47,576 nucleotides of DNA, taken from the NCBI GenBank assembly GCA_037443425.1, contig JBBIOI010000009.1, positions 1-47,576 of the forward strand, read 5' to 3'. Of the stretch, positions 14,594-22,732 are shown one piece after another. Every line of letters starts with the position of its first letter. Positions within the stretch are counted from its first letter, which is position 1. The stretch is from JBBIOI01 sp037443425 (GTDB taxonomy: Bacteria; Desulfobacterota; BSN033; UBA1163). Made by a program: the position numbers and the translations under genes. The notes under the pieces were generated by a model that saw nothing but the letters and a program-made list of their open reading frames with translations, made no database searches and had not been told where the DNA came from.

Positions 14594-16141
14594 ATGGCTA
14601 AAAAGTTTATAGGCTTAGCTTTATTTCTATTCTTTATTTTTTTTGATAATCCATTTTCTCTGGCTAGCGAAAATGAGATCTTTATAGATTTCTGGCCAAT
14701 CTTCCAGTACAGGGCTGATAGGATAAAGGGAGAAAAGGAGATAAATGGATTGGGTCCCATAATATTCTGGTCTAAAGCCCCTGATAAAACCAACCTGGCC
14801 ATGAGACCAATATTCTATTTTACTGAAGATCAGATTGAAAAATTAATAAGATTAGAATTTGTATACCCTTTGGGGAAATACGAAGAAAAGGATGGCCAAA
14901 AAAAAGGCTATTTAGCACCAATAGCGCTTTACAGAGAAGATGAAAAAAGATGGGATTTCCAGCTCTTCCCCTTTTTTATTGGTGTAACAGAAAAAGGTGA
15001 AAACTACTTTGGTCTATTTCCATTATTTGGCACCCTTCTTAAACGATATGGAAAAGATGAGATAAGATTTTTTCTCTGGCCATTATACAGTGAGTCAAAG
15101 TCAGAGGATGTTAAGACAACTAATATTTTATGGCCACTGTTTTCAACCATAGAAGGAGAAAAGAAAAAGGGATATCGGATATGGCCTTTGTATGGCAGAA
15201 AAGAAGAGGCTGGGGTTTCCCAATTAGAGTTCTTTTTATGGCCATTTTTTTTAAGACAGAGAAAGGCACTTGATACTGATGAACCTATTGATGAATGGAT
15301 GTTTTTTCCATTATATATTTCAAAAAGATCCCCAAGATTTGAAAGTAAGACCTATCTATGGCCCTTCTTTACAATAGCAAAAGATTATACGAGCGGATTT
15401 GAACAGTACGACATTCCATGGCCTTTTTTCCAGATCTTGAAGGGTGAGACCGAAGGATTTAGAATCTTTCCTCTATATGGGTATAAACAGAGAGGCGAGG
15501 AGATGAGAAAGAGGTTTCTACTTTTTCCATTTCTTCAGGAAGAGGAGCAAAAGATTGGCAATACAATAGAGCGGACGATAAGGATTCTTCTTATAAGTAA
15601 GATACAGGTCGGAAGTGAAAATCAGAAAGAGAAGGAGCGTTCTGTTAGATTCTGGCCTTTTTTTGAATATGAAAGAGGAAAGATGGGTGAAGAGAGATTC
15701 TCCTTTTTATATCTTCTTCCTTTTAAAGAAGAAGGATTTGAAAGAAACTGGTTTCCACTTTTTCGTCTATTTCAATGGGAAAAGGATCAGAGAGGGACTT
15801 CAAAGAGCAACTTTCTTTGGGGATTTTACAGGAGAGAAAAGAGTGAGGAGAGGGATTTATTAAGGATTGCACATCTCCTAACAATAGATAAGCGGAAAGA
15901 TTTTAAAAAGGTATCTCTAATTAAAGGTCTGATCCAATTTAAACAAGAGGGGAAAAACTCTTATTTAAGACTATTCTACTTACCTTTTCGTTTTAAATGC
16001 TCTCAAAGGGATAATGATTATTTGGAATCGGAGGAGGAATCAGGAAATGAACAAAAGGAGGATAGGGATATTGGGGACAGGGTCTTATGTTCCAGAGAGG
16101 ATCCTCTCCAATTTCGACTTAGAGAAGATACTGGATACTAA
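14594..16141 (+). CDS. Exported WPxF-repeat protein of unknown function
   Basis: 515 residues with an N-terminal signal peptide (about 1-25, FIGLALFLFFIFF core, ending SLAS). The body has about ten spaced aromatic-proline motifs: DFWPIF, FFLWPLY, ILWPLFS, RIWPLYG, FFLWPFF, YLWPFFT, IPWPFFQ, RIFPLYG, LLFPFL and RFWPFFE. Each is followed by charged turns, which looks like repeated beta-hairpins of an outer-membrane or periplasmic barrel. Not a named family I can assign. The frame runs 95 bases into fabH; the last 31 residues (NEQKED... onward) are a charged, fabH-shadow sequence unlike the rest, so the native end may be earlier or the gene frameshifted near 16000. Confidence 0.6.
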   Translation: MAKKFIGLALFLFFIFFDNPFSLASENEIFIDFWPIFQYRADRIKGEKEINGLGPIIFWSKAPDKTNLAMRPIFYFTEDQIEKLIRLEFVYPLGKYEEKDGQKKGYLAPIALYREDEKRWDFQLFPFFIGVTEKGENYFGLFPLFGTLLKRYGKDEIRFFLWPLYSESKSEDVKTTNILWPLFSTIEGEKKKGYRIWPLYGRKEEAGVSQLEFFLWPFFLRQRKALDTDEPIDEWMFFPLYISKRSPRFESKTYLWPFFTIAKDYTSGFEQYDIPWPFFQILKGETEGFRIFPLYGYKQRGEEMRKRFLLFPFLQEEEQKIGNTIERTIRILLISKIQVGSENQKEKERSVRFWPFFEYERGKMGEERFSFLYLLPFKEEGFERNWFPLFRLFQWEKDQRGTSKSNFLWGFYRREKSEERDLLRIAHLLTIDKRKDFKKVSLIKGLIQFKQEGKNSYLRLFYLPFRFKCSQRDNDYLESEEESGNEQKEDRDIGDRVLCSREDPLQFRLREDTGY

Positions 16142-17060
16142 TGACGAGTGGATTTATAAAAGGACAGGGATTAGAGAACGTAGGATTGCAGACCCTGATG
16201 TTAATGCATCTGACCTTGCAAAGGAGGCCTCATTAAGGGCTCTCGAAATGGCAGGACTTTCTGTCTCTGAAATAGATTTAATTATCATGACCACAATGAC
16301 ACCAGATACTGCATGCCCTTCAGGTGCAAACTGGCTTGAGGCGAAGTTAGGTGCTAACAGAGCTGTTTCTTTCGATGTTACAGCTGCATGTAGCGGGTTC
16401 ATTTTTGGGCTTTCTGTAGCAGAGCAGTATCTTAAGAATGGGACTTATAGGACTGCTATTGTTGCATCGGTTGAAATCATGAGCAGGACACTTGACTGGA
16501 CAGATAGAGAGAGTTGCATCCTCTGGGGAGATGGAGCAGGTTCGGTTGTTCTCAAGGCATTTGAAGAGTCATCAGATAAAGAAGAGGAATTTAGCGAGGT
16601 ATTATCTGTTCATATCCATACTGATGGGGCAAATGGTGAGAATCTTTTGCTTCCAGGTGGAGGTTCTAAGACAACGCCAATCTCATATGAAAGTGTTGAC
16701 AAAAAGCTCCACGCACTGCGGATGATAAAGGCAAATGAATCTGTTCGTGTAGCAGTAAAAAGGTTTGCAGAGGCAGCTGAAGAGGCAGCTGCTTTTAATG
16801 GTATTAATGTTTCGGATGCAAGATGGATAATCCCACATCAAGCAAATCTCCGTATGCTTCAACAAGTAGCAAAGAGATTAAATGTACCTATGGAAAAGAT
16901 ATATCTGACAATTGAAAAATACGGAAATATCTCTTCTGCAACAATTCCAATAGCGCTCGATGAAGCTGTAAGAAGTGGGGCAATCAAAAAAGGGGATCTT
17001 ATAATCCTTACAGCCTTTGGTGGCGGGCTTACCTGGGGAAGCAGTCTTATTAGATGGTAA
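16047..17060 (+). CDS. fabH: 3-oxoacyl-ACP synthase III (KAS III)
   Basis: 337 residues from the ATG at 16047, which has GGAGGAGG and AGGA upstream and gives the usual MNKRRIGILGTGSYVPE start; an ATG 11 codons earlier is less likely. It condenses acetyl-CoA with malonyl-ACP to start fatty acid synthesis. The catalytic triad is visible: Cys115 (TAACSGF), His264 (IIPHQANLR) and Asn294 (YGNISSAT). Also WGDGAGS and TAFGGGLTWGS. Overlaps the preceding gene's frame by 95 bases. A related acyl-CoA-priming KAS III is possible. Confidence 0.92.
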   Translation: MNKRRIGILGTGSYVPERILSNFDLEKILDTNDEWIYKRTGIRERRIADPDVNASDLAKEASLRALEMAGLSVSEIDLIIMTTMTPDTACPSGANWLEAKLGANRAVSFDVTAACSGFIFGLSVAEQYLKNGTYRTAIVASVEIMSRTLDWTDRESCILWGDGAGSVVLKAFEESSDKEEEFSEVLSVHIHTDGANGENLLLPGGGSKTTPISYESVDKKLHALRMIKANESVRVAVKRFAEAAEEAAAFNGINVSDARWIIPHQANLRMLQQVAKRLNVPMEKIYLTIEKYGNISSATIPIALDEAVRSGAIKKGDLIILTAFGGGLTWGSSLIRW

Positions 17061-17078
17061 AAAATTGAGTTTAGATTT

Positions 17079-18473
17079 ATGGAAAGGTTTGGAGATTTTA
17101 TTGAAAAGGTAGAAACAATCTTAAAGAGGAAATCTATCTTTAAATACGAGCTCTATATACAGGAGTCTTCGCAATTTGATGTAGAATCTAAGGATGGAAA
17201 GATAGATTTTCTTAATGCCTCTCAGTTTATGGGTATGGCCCTTCGAATTTTGAAAGATAATAAGATGGGTTTTTCCTATATAACAATATCTCAACCTGAT
17301 TTAATCACTGAGAGATTGTTCGAAAAAGAGATTGAGAGGGTGATCGAAGATGCAATTCTTGGTTCAGAGGCTATATTGCCAGATTCATCCTGGGAATTTT
17401 TGCCTCCATTAAGAGAAACCCCACCTTCACTTCCAATCTTTGATCATACATTGGTTAATATCCCTGAAGAGAAGAAGATTGAAAAGGCTAAGTTTCTTGA
17501 GGAGGCAGCACGCGCTTTCGATCCCAAGAAGATAGAAAAGATTAGAAAGGCTTCGTACCAGGACAGTGTATCTCACAGGGTGCTTGTCAATTCGAATGGA
17601 TTAAGGTTTTCATTTGATTCAACACTTTCTTCGGTTAGCGTTATGGCTGTTGCTCGAGAGGGGGTAGAGTCTGAAATGGGATGGGAATTCGATTTCAGCC
17701 ATTTCTTCGATGATATTGACGTTGAAAAGGTAGGAAAGAGGGCTTCGCAAATGGCAATAGAGAAGCTTGGTGGTCGAAGAATAAAATCTGGAAGATATCC
17801 TGTTATTCTAAGGAATGACGTGGCAACGGAGTTTTTATCTCAACTTTCACATTCCTTTTTAGCTGAACAGGTTTTAAAAGAGAAGTCTTCACTTGCCGGA
17901 AAAATAGGACAAAGATTCTTTTCTCAACTTATATCTATCTTTGATGATGGTCTTGACCATCGAGGTATTTCATGTGCACCAATAGATGGAGAAGGTAACC
18001 TTACGCAAAGAACTCCTTTAGTTCTAAAGGGAGAGGTTGTTGGCTACCTATATGATTCATACTGGGCAAACAGGGAGAACCTGAATTCTAAGGAGAAAAA
18101 AGCAAGATCCACAGGCAACAGTAGAAGACCAAGCCTTAAGGCCCCTCCTCTCTTAGGGGTAACAAACTTTATTATTGAAAATGGGGATTCTACTTTTGAA
18201 GACCTTTTGAAAAATATGGTAAAAGGACTATTAGTTGATGAGGTAATGGGGATTCATACAGTAGATCCTATTTCAGGAGATTTTTCGCTTGGATGCTCAG
18301 GGATATGGATTGAGAATGGGGAGAAGGCCTACCCTGTGAAGTCAATAGCGATTGCTGGAAATCTATTCGATTTATTCAAGAGGGTTAAAGCTGTTGGAAA
18401 TGACTTCAGATTTTTTGGTTCTTTTGGATCACCAAGTCTGCTAATCGATTACCTTGAAATAAGTGGAAATTGA
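17079..18473 (+). CDS. pmbA: TldD/PmbA family protein (TldE-like subunit)
   Basis: 464 residues. Motifs of the PmbA/TldE branch: a FLNASQFMGMALRIL N-domain strand, SVSVMAVAREG, GRYPVILRNDVATEFLSQLS, then SIFDDGLDHRGISCAPIDGEG, GYLYDSYWANRE and the C-terminal VDPISGDFSLGCSGIWIENG. TldE partners TldD in a heterodimeric metalloprotease that trims peptides; TldE itself lacks the HExxxH zinc motif, and none is seen here. No tldD is in the window. It begins 18 bases after fabH, with no obvious functional link. Confidence 0.88.
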   Translation: MERFGDFIEKVETILKRKSIFKYELYIQESSQFDVESKDGKIDFLNASQFMGMALRILKDNKMGFSYITISQPDLITERLFEKEIERVIEDAILGSEAILPDSSWEFLPPLRETPPSLPIFDHTLVNIPEEKKIEKAKFLEEAARAFDPKKIEKIRKASYQDSVSHRVLVNSNGLRFSFDSTLSSVSVMAVAREGVESEMGWEFDFSHFFDDIDVEKVGKRASQMAIEKLGGRRIKSGRYPVILRNDVATEFLSQLSHSFLAEQVLKEKSSLAGKIGQRFFSQLISIFDDGLDHRGISCAPIDGEGNLTQRTPLVLKGEVVGYLYDSYWANRENLNSKEKKARSTGNSRRPSLKAPPLLGVTNFIIENGDSTFEDLLKNMVKGLLVDEVMGIHTVDPISGDFSLGCSGIWIENGEKAYPVKSIAIAGNLFDLFKRVKAVGNDFRFFGSFGSPSLLIDYLEISGN

Positions 18474-18588
18474 ATTCATCCCCCTCAATTTAAAAAACAA
18501 GATTAACTCACCATTTTGTTGGAATTATTTGATCATTTAATGATGAGGCTACTGAAAAACTATTTAAAAATCTTATAATAGTGGGGGG

Positions 18589-18773
18589 AGGTAGGGTGAA
18601 AAAGCCTTCGAGTGGATACCTTTTTTATATGAAAAGGCCCCAAACTGTCATTGCGAGGCAAAGCCAAAGCAATTTTTAGAGTTGTCATTCCGAGCGGAGC
18701 GAGGAATCTTTGAGATTGCCACGCCCTTCGGGCTCGCAATGACTGTTAAAAAAGCTATTTTGAACCTTATCTC
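18589..18773. repeat. REP-like palindromic repeat, copy 3
   Basis: Occupies the middle of the 427-base gap 18474-18900. AGGTAGGG (18589) plus AAAAAGCCTTCGAG (18599-18612) matches copy 2 in reverse. GTCATTCCGAGCGGAGCGAG at 18683, GATTGCCACGCCCTTCGGGC and CTCGCAATGAC follow. The tail (18738-18773) matches the tail of copy 1. The rest of the gap is AT-rich with no gene seen. Confidence 0.85.
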
Positions 18774-18900
18774 TTCGGTCTTTCAAAGACTTTTTCGGAA
18801 GTCTCAAGATTACCGACCAACATAAATTGGTTGCTAAATATTTTATTTATGTTATAAATTGATTTTGATAATATTTTAAATATTTACAAGGCTTGCGAGA

Positions 18901-19869
18901 ATGGTAGATATCTCTAAAACCTTAATCGAAAGTTGTTTAATAAATCAATTTATCCAGTATCTTTCGTCCGAAAGGAATGCATCAGCCCAGACCCGAAGAT
19001 CCTATTTAACCGATTTATTGGAGTTTAGAAGCTTTATCAGGCAATCCGAGGATAATTCACCACTTCTTATAGAAGAGGTTAGAAAGGTTGATAAGATAGT
19101 TATCAGGAGGTACTTAAGCTTTCTTCATAGAAAAAATAGAAAGAGTTCTGTTGCAAGGAAACTCTCAACGCTTCGTTCCTTTTTTAAATATCTTTTAAGG
19201 GAGGGAGTTGTTTCAATAAATCCGGCAAAGAATGTTTCAACCCCAAAGGTTGACAAGACACTCCCTTCAACATTAAGTGTTGATGAGGTTTTTAGATTGG
19301 TAGAATCTCCGAACAGGATAAAACGGAAAAGGGATTCAAACTTTTCAAAGAAAGTGATACTGAGGGATAAGGCAGTATTGGAACTTCTTTATTCAAGTGG
19401 TTTAAGGGTAAGTGAACTCGTTGGATTAAATATCAATCAATTAGATCTGGATTTAGGTCTTGTAAGGGTAATGGGAAAAGGAAGAAAGGAGAGGATTGTT
19501 CCTGTTGGTGGAAAGGCCGCTGAGGCATTAAGAGAGTATTTAAGAGAAAGAGAGAATATAAAGGGAGATGATCCTCTGTTCATAAATAAGATGGGAGGAA
19601 GGCTTTCTACCCGAAGTGTTGAAAGATTGGTAAAGAGGTATTCAATAAGCTCTGGAATCCTTAGAAAGATAAGTCCTCATAGCCTCAGACATTCATTTGC
19701 TACTCACCTGCTGGATGGAGGGGCAGATATCCGAGAGATTCAGGAGATGCTCGGACATTCGAGCCTATCAACGACACAGAGATACATACATATAAGTCTT
19801 GGTAAGTTGATGGAGGTTTATGATAGGGCGCATCCTCGAAGCCATTTTAGAGCAGGGAAAGAAGATTGA
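18901..19869 (+). CDS. xerC: Tyrosine recombinase XerC
   Basis: 322 residues. N-terminal SAM-like core-binding domain (about 10-105), C-terminal catalytic domain. All catalytic residues are visible: Arg169 (SGLRVSELV), Lys193 (GKGRKER), His260 and Arg263 (SPHSLRHSFATHLL), His286 (LGHSSLSTTQRY) and Tyr295. Resolves chromosome dimers at dif. Placement directly before hslV-hslU is the well-known xerC/codV-hslV-hslU order, so this is the housekeeping recombinase and not an integrase of a mobile element. An insert of about 15 basic residues (NRIKRKRDSNFSKKV) lies before the RDKAVLELLY helix. Confidence 0.92.
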   Translation: MVDISKTLIESCLINQFIQYLSSERNASAQTRRSYLTDLLEFRSFIRQSEDNSPLLIEEVRKVDKIVIRRYLSFLHRKNRKSSVARKLSTLRSFFKYLLREGVVSINPAKNVSTPKVDKTLPSTLSVDEVFRLVESPNRIKRKRDSNFSKKVILRDKAVLELLYSSGLRVSELVGLNINQLDLDLGLVRVMGKGRKERIVPVGGKAAEALREYLRERENIKGDDPLFINKMGGRLSTRSVERLVKRYSISSGILRKISPHSLRHSFATHLLDGGADIREIQEMLGHSSLSTTQRYIHISLGKLMEVYDRAHPRSHFRAGKED

Positions 19870-19882
19870 TAGGAGATAAATC

Positions 19883-20416
19883 ATGGCAAAGATAAATGCA
19901 ACAACCATACTGTGCGTGAGACATAAAGGAAAGGTTGTCATGGCCGGGGATGGGCAGGTAACCCTTGAGAATACTATCATGAAGCATACAGCAAGGAAGG
20001 TAAGAAAGATTTATCACGATCGTGTGCTTGCAGGCTTTGCAGGTGCTACCGCAGACGCATTCACACTTTTCTCGAAGTTTGAAGAAAAACTCGAGCAGTA
20101 TAATGGCAATCTTCTTAGGGCAGCAGTTGAACTTGCAAAAGATTGGAGGACAGATAGGATATTAAGGAGGTTAGAGGCCTTGCTCATAGTAGCAGATGCT
20201 GAGCGTAGCCTTGTCATATCAGGAAATGGTGATGTTATAGAACCTGATGATGGGATAACTGCTATTGGAAGTGGAGGACCTTATGCACATGCAGCGGCAA
20301 AGGCCCTCACATCTTTCTCAGATCTTGATGCAAGGGCAATCGCAGAGGAGGCAATGAAGATTGCTGCCTCGATATGTGTCTTTACTAATGATCGAATCAT
20401 TGTGGAGGAATTATGA
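19883..20416 (+). CDS. hslV: ATP-dependent protease peptidase subunit HslV
   Basis: 177 residues. A proteasome-like Thr protease. The catalytic threonine must be Thr7 (MAKINA then TTILCVRH), so six residues need removal to expose it; E. coli needs only Met removed. Other marks are KVVMAGDGQVTLENT, KVRKIYHDRVLAGFAGATADAFTLF, and ITAIGSGGPYAHAAAKAL. AGGAGA upstream of the ATG. Forms a dodecamer capped by HslU. Four-base overlap (ATGA) with hslU. Confidence 0.96.
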   Translation: MAKINATTILCVRHKGKVVMAGDGQVTLENTIMKHTARKVRKIYHDRVLAGFAGATADAFTLFSKFEEKLEQYNGNLLRAAVELAKDWRTDRILRRLEALLIVADAERSLVISGNGDVIEPDDGITAIGSGGPYAHAAAKALTSFSDLDARAIAEEAMKIAASICVFTNDRIIVEEL

Positions 20417-21735
20417 AGCAACCCCTGACTCCTCGTGAGATTGTATCAGAACTTGATAAATATATTATTGGTCAGAGGGATGCAAAGAGGTCTGTGGCCA
20501 TTGCATTGAGAAATCGATGGAGACGTCAGCAGATCCCTGAACCTCTGAGAGATGAGATAGCACCAAAAAACATAATCATGATTGGACCAACAGGGGTAGG
20601 AAAGACCGAGATTGCCCGGAGGTTGGCAAAATTGGCTCAGGCCCCATTTTTAAAGATTGAGGCATCAAAATTTACAGAGGTTGGTTATGTTGGTAGGGAT
20701 GTAGAATCTATGATTAGGGATTTGACAGACTTGGCAGTCAATATGGTAAAGGCTGAAGAATCTCAGAAGGTTAGAAAAAAGGCAGAAGAGATAGCTGAAG
20801 AGAAACTACTTGACATTCTTCTTCCATCAAGGGGACAGAGAAGCAGTGATGAACAGAAGGCAACAAGAGAGAAGTTAAGAAAGATGCTTCATGCTGGAAA
20901 ACTTGATGAGAAGTATGTCGAAATCGAGGTGGCGGAGAGAAATCTTCCAATAGTGGAGGTATTAACAGCTTCGGGGATGGAGGAAGTGGATATTAATATT
21001 AGGGAGATGTTTGGCAGTCTTTTCCCGAAAAAGAAGAAAAAGAGGAAGGTAAAGGTTTCTGAGGCACTCCAGATTCTTGCACAGGAAGAGGAGCAGAAGT
21101 TAATCGATATGGATAGTGTGATTAAACAGGCTATCGAACGGGTTGAGCAGTCAGGAATCATATTTCTTGATGAGATAGATAAGATTGCTGGTCGAGAAAA
21201 AACCTTTGGTCCGGATGTTTCACGCGAGGGTGTTCAAAGAGATCTCCTTCCCATTGTTGAAGGAACAACAGTTACTACAAAGTATGGAATGGTTAGGACT
21301 GACCATATCCTCTTTATTGCAGCTGGTGCCTTTCATGTATCAAAGCCATCTGATCTCATCCCTGAACTTCAGGGCCGTTTTCCTATCAGGGTTGAACTTG
21401 AGCCCCTTGGAAAGGAGGAACTGGTTCGTATCCTTACAGAACCAGAAAATGCACTTATTAAACAGTATACAGCTTTGATGGAGACCGAGTCAGTGAAACT
21501 CGAATTTAAAGAGGATGCCATCAATGAGATTGCAGAGATGGCGGTGATGATAAATGAGAGGACTGAGAATATAGGTGCAAGAAGACTATATACAATAATG
21601 GAGAGGCTTCTTGATGAGATATCCTTTGATGCGCCTGATATGTCAGGCAAGACAATGGTGATTGATGCAAAATATGTAAGAGAAAAATTGAAAGACTTTA
21701 TTGAAGATGAAGATTTGAGTCGATATATTTTATAG
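20413..21735 (+). CDS. hslU: HslU AAA+ unfoldase ATPase
   Basis: 440 residues. Walker A GPTGVGKTEIARRL at about 57-70, pore motif KFTEVGYVGRDV, intermediate I-domain (about 110-235 with KKKKKRKVKV), Walker B GIIFLDEIDKIA, sensor ERTENIGARRLYTIMER, and the conserved C-terminal DLSRYIL tail that docks into HslV. It overlaps hslV by four bases, so the two are translationally coupled. A terminator-like hairpin follows at 21767. Confidence 0.96.
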   Translation: MKQPLTPREIVSELDKYIIGQRDAKRSVAIALRNRWRRQQIPEPLRDEIAPKNIIMIGPTGVGKTEIARRLAKLAQAPFLKIEASKFTEVGYVGRDVESMIRDLTDLAVNMVKAEESQKVRKKAEEIAEEKLLDILLPSRGQRSSDEQKATREKLRKMLHAGKLDEKYVEIEVAERNLPIVEVLTASGMEEVDINIREMFGSLFPKKKKKRKVKVSEALQILAQEEEQKLIDMDSVIKQAIERVEQSGIIFLDEIDKIAGREKTFGPDVSREGVQRDLLPIVEGTTVTTKYGMVRTDHILFIAAGAFHVSKPSDLIPELQGRFPIRVELEPLGKEELVRILTEPENALIKQYTALMETESVKLEFKEDAINEIAEMAVMINERTENIGARRLYTIMERLLDEISFDAPDMSGKTMVIDAKYVREKLKDFIEDEDLSRYIL

Positions 21736-21766
21736 AGGTGTGTCAAAAATAGACCTTACCTAAATC

Positions 21767-21801
21767 ATCTCCCTTTTTAGGGAAGATATTTTTTTATTTT
21801 T
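21767..21801 (+). terminator. Rho-independent terminator candidate between hslU and argB
   Basis: ATCTCCCT (21767-21774), TTTT loop, AGGGAAGAT (21779-21787, one bulged A), then ATTTTTTTATTTTT. It ends 12 bases before argB, so it could also act as an attenuator of the arg genes. Confidence 0.45.
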
Positions 21802-21812
21802 ATGGAGGATGA

Positions 21813-22694
21813 ATGGAAAATCCAATCGATAAGGCCAATGTATTGATCGAGGCACTACCTTACATCAGAAGATTTTATGATAAGACAATTGTGATAAAGT
21901 ATGGTGGAAGCACGATGGAAGAGGAGAGATTAAAAAGGAGTTTTGCACTCGATGTGGTGCTTCTAAAATATATAGGAATAAACCCTGTTATTGTTCATGG
22001 GGGTGGTCCTCAAATCGGAGAGATGTTAAATAGGATTGGAAAGAAGTCAGAGTTTATCCAGGGTATGAGGGTTACGGATAAAGAGACAATGGATATTGTA
22101 GAGATGGTGCTGGTTGGAAAGGTAAATAAAGAGATTGTAGCATTGATTAATCAACAAGGAGGGAAGGCTGTTGGTCTAAGTGGTAAGGATGGAAGGCTCA
22201 TCTTAGCAAAAAAATTGAAATTAAAAAAGGATCACGAAAAGGGAGAGATTCCAGAGGAGATCGATATTGGAATGGTTGGGGAGGTAAAGGCTGTAAATCC
22301 TGAAGTTATTGAGGCACTTGAGAAAGAGAATTTCATTCCTGTTATAGCACCTGTTGGTGTTGGTGAGGAAGGTGAAACCTATAATATCAATGCTGACCTT
22401 GTAGCAGGAAAGATCGCCTCTTCATTAAAGGCAGAAAAACTCATACTTCTGACAGATGTTGAAGGGGTGATGGATAAGAAAAGATCCCTCATCCCAAGCC
22501 TTGACATCAAACATGCAAAACGTCTGATAGAACAGAAGGTTATCTCTTCAGGTATGATTCCAAAGGTCAATTGCTGTATTGATGCGCTAATGGAAGGTGT
22601 CTCAAAGACACATATCATAGATGGTAGGGTTGAACACGCAATTCTGCTTGAGATATTTACAGATGTTGGGATAGGAACACAGATCACAAAATAA
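21813..22694 (+). CDS. argB: Acetylglutamate kinase
   Basis: 293 residues. Phosphorylates N-acetylglutamate, the second step of arginine synthesis. Seen: VIKYGGSTMEEE (Lys-Gly-Gly phosphate binding), VIVHGGGPQIGEML, GMRVTD, NINADLVAGKIASSL, and the C-terminal GMIPKVNCCIDALMEGVSKTHIIDGR substrate/ADP region. An N-terminal helix ahead of the first strand (NPIDKANVLIEALPYIRRF) is typical of hexameric, arginine-inhibited enzymes, so feedback control is plausible. GGAGG lies upstream of the ATG. First of argB-argD-argG. Confidence 0.95.
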   Translation: MENPIDKANVLIEALPYIRRFYDKTIVIKYGGSTMEEERLKRSFALDVVLLKYIGINPVIVHGGGPQIGEMLNRIGKKSEFIQGMRVTDKETMDIVEMVLVGKVNKEIVALINQQGGKAVGLSGKDGRLILAKKLKLKKDHEKGEIPEEIDIGMVGEVKAVNPEVIEALEKENFIPVIAPVGVGEEGETYNINADLVAGKIASSLKAEKLILLTDVEGVMDKKRSLIPSLDIKHAKRLIEQKVISSGMIPKVNCCIDALMEGVSKTHIIDGRVEHAILLEIFTDVGIGTQITK

Positions 22695-22732
22695 GTTAGT
22701 AAAGATTTAGAGAAAATCAAAGTGAGGGGAAT

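Noticed and set aside
15615..15863. 82-codon plus-strand frame inside the WPxF-repeat gene
   Set aside because: Alternative frame of a longer signal-peptide-bearing gene, with no start signal of its own.
18901..19869. Integrase of a mobile element
   Set aside because: Synteny with hslV-hslU and the full XerC motif set identify it as the housekeeping recombinase; no att sites or phage genes nearby.
21369..22720. Minus-strand frames of 113-125 codons over hslU and argB
   Set aside because: Fully antisense to conserved genes; Ser/Ile-rich shadow composition and no ribosome-binding site.
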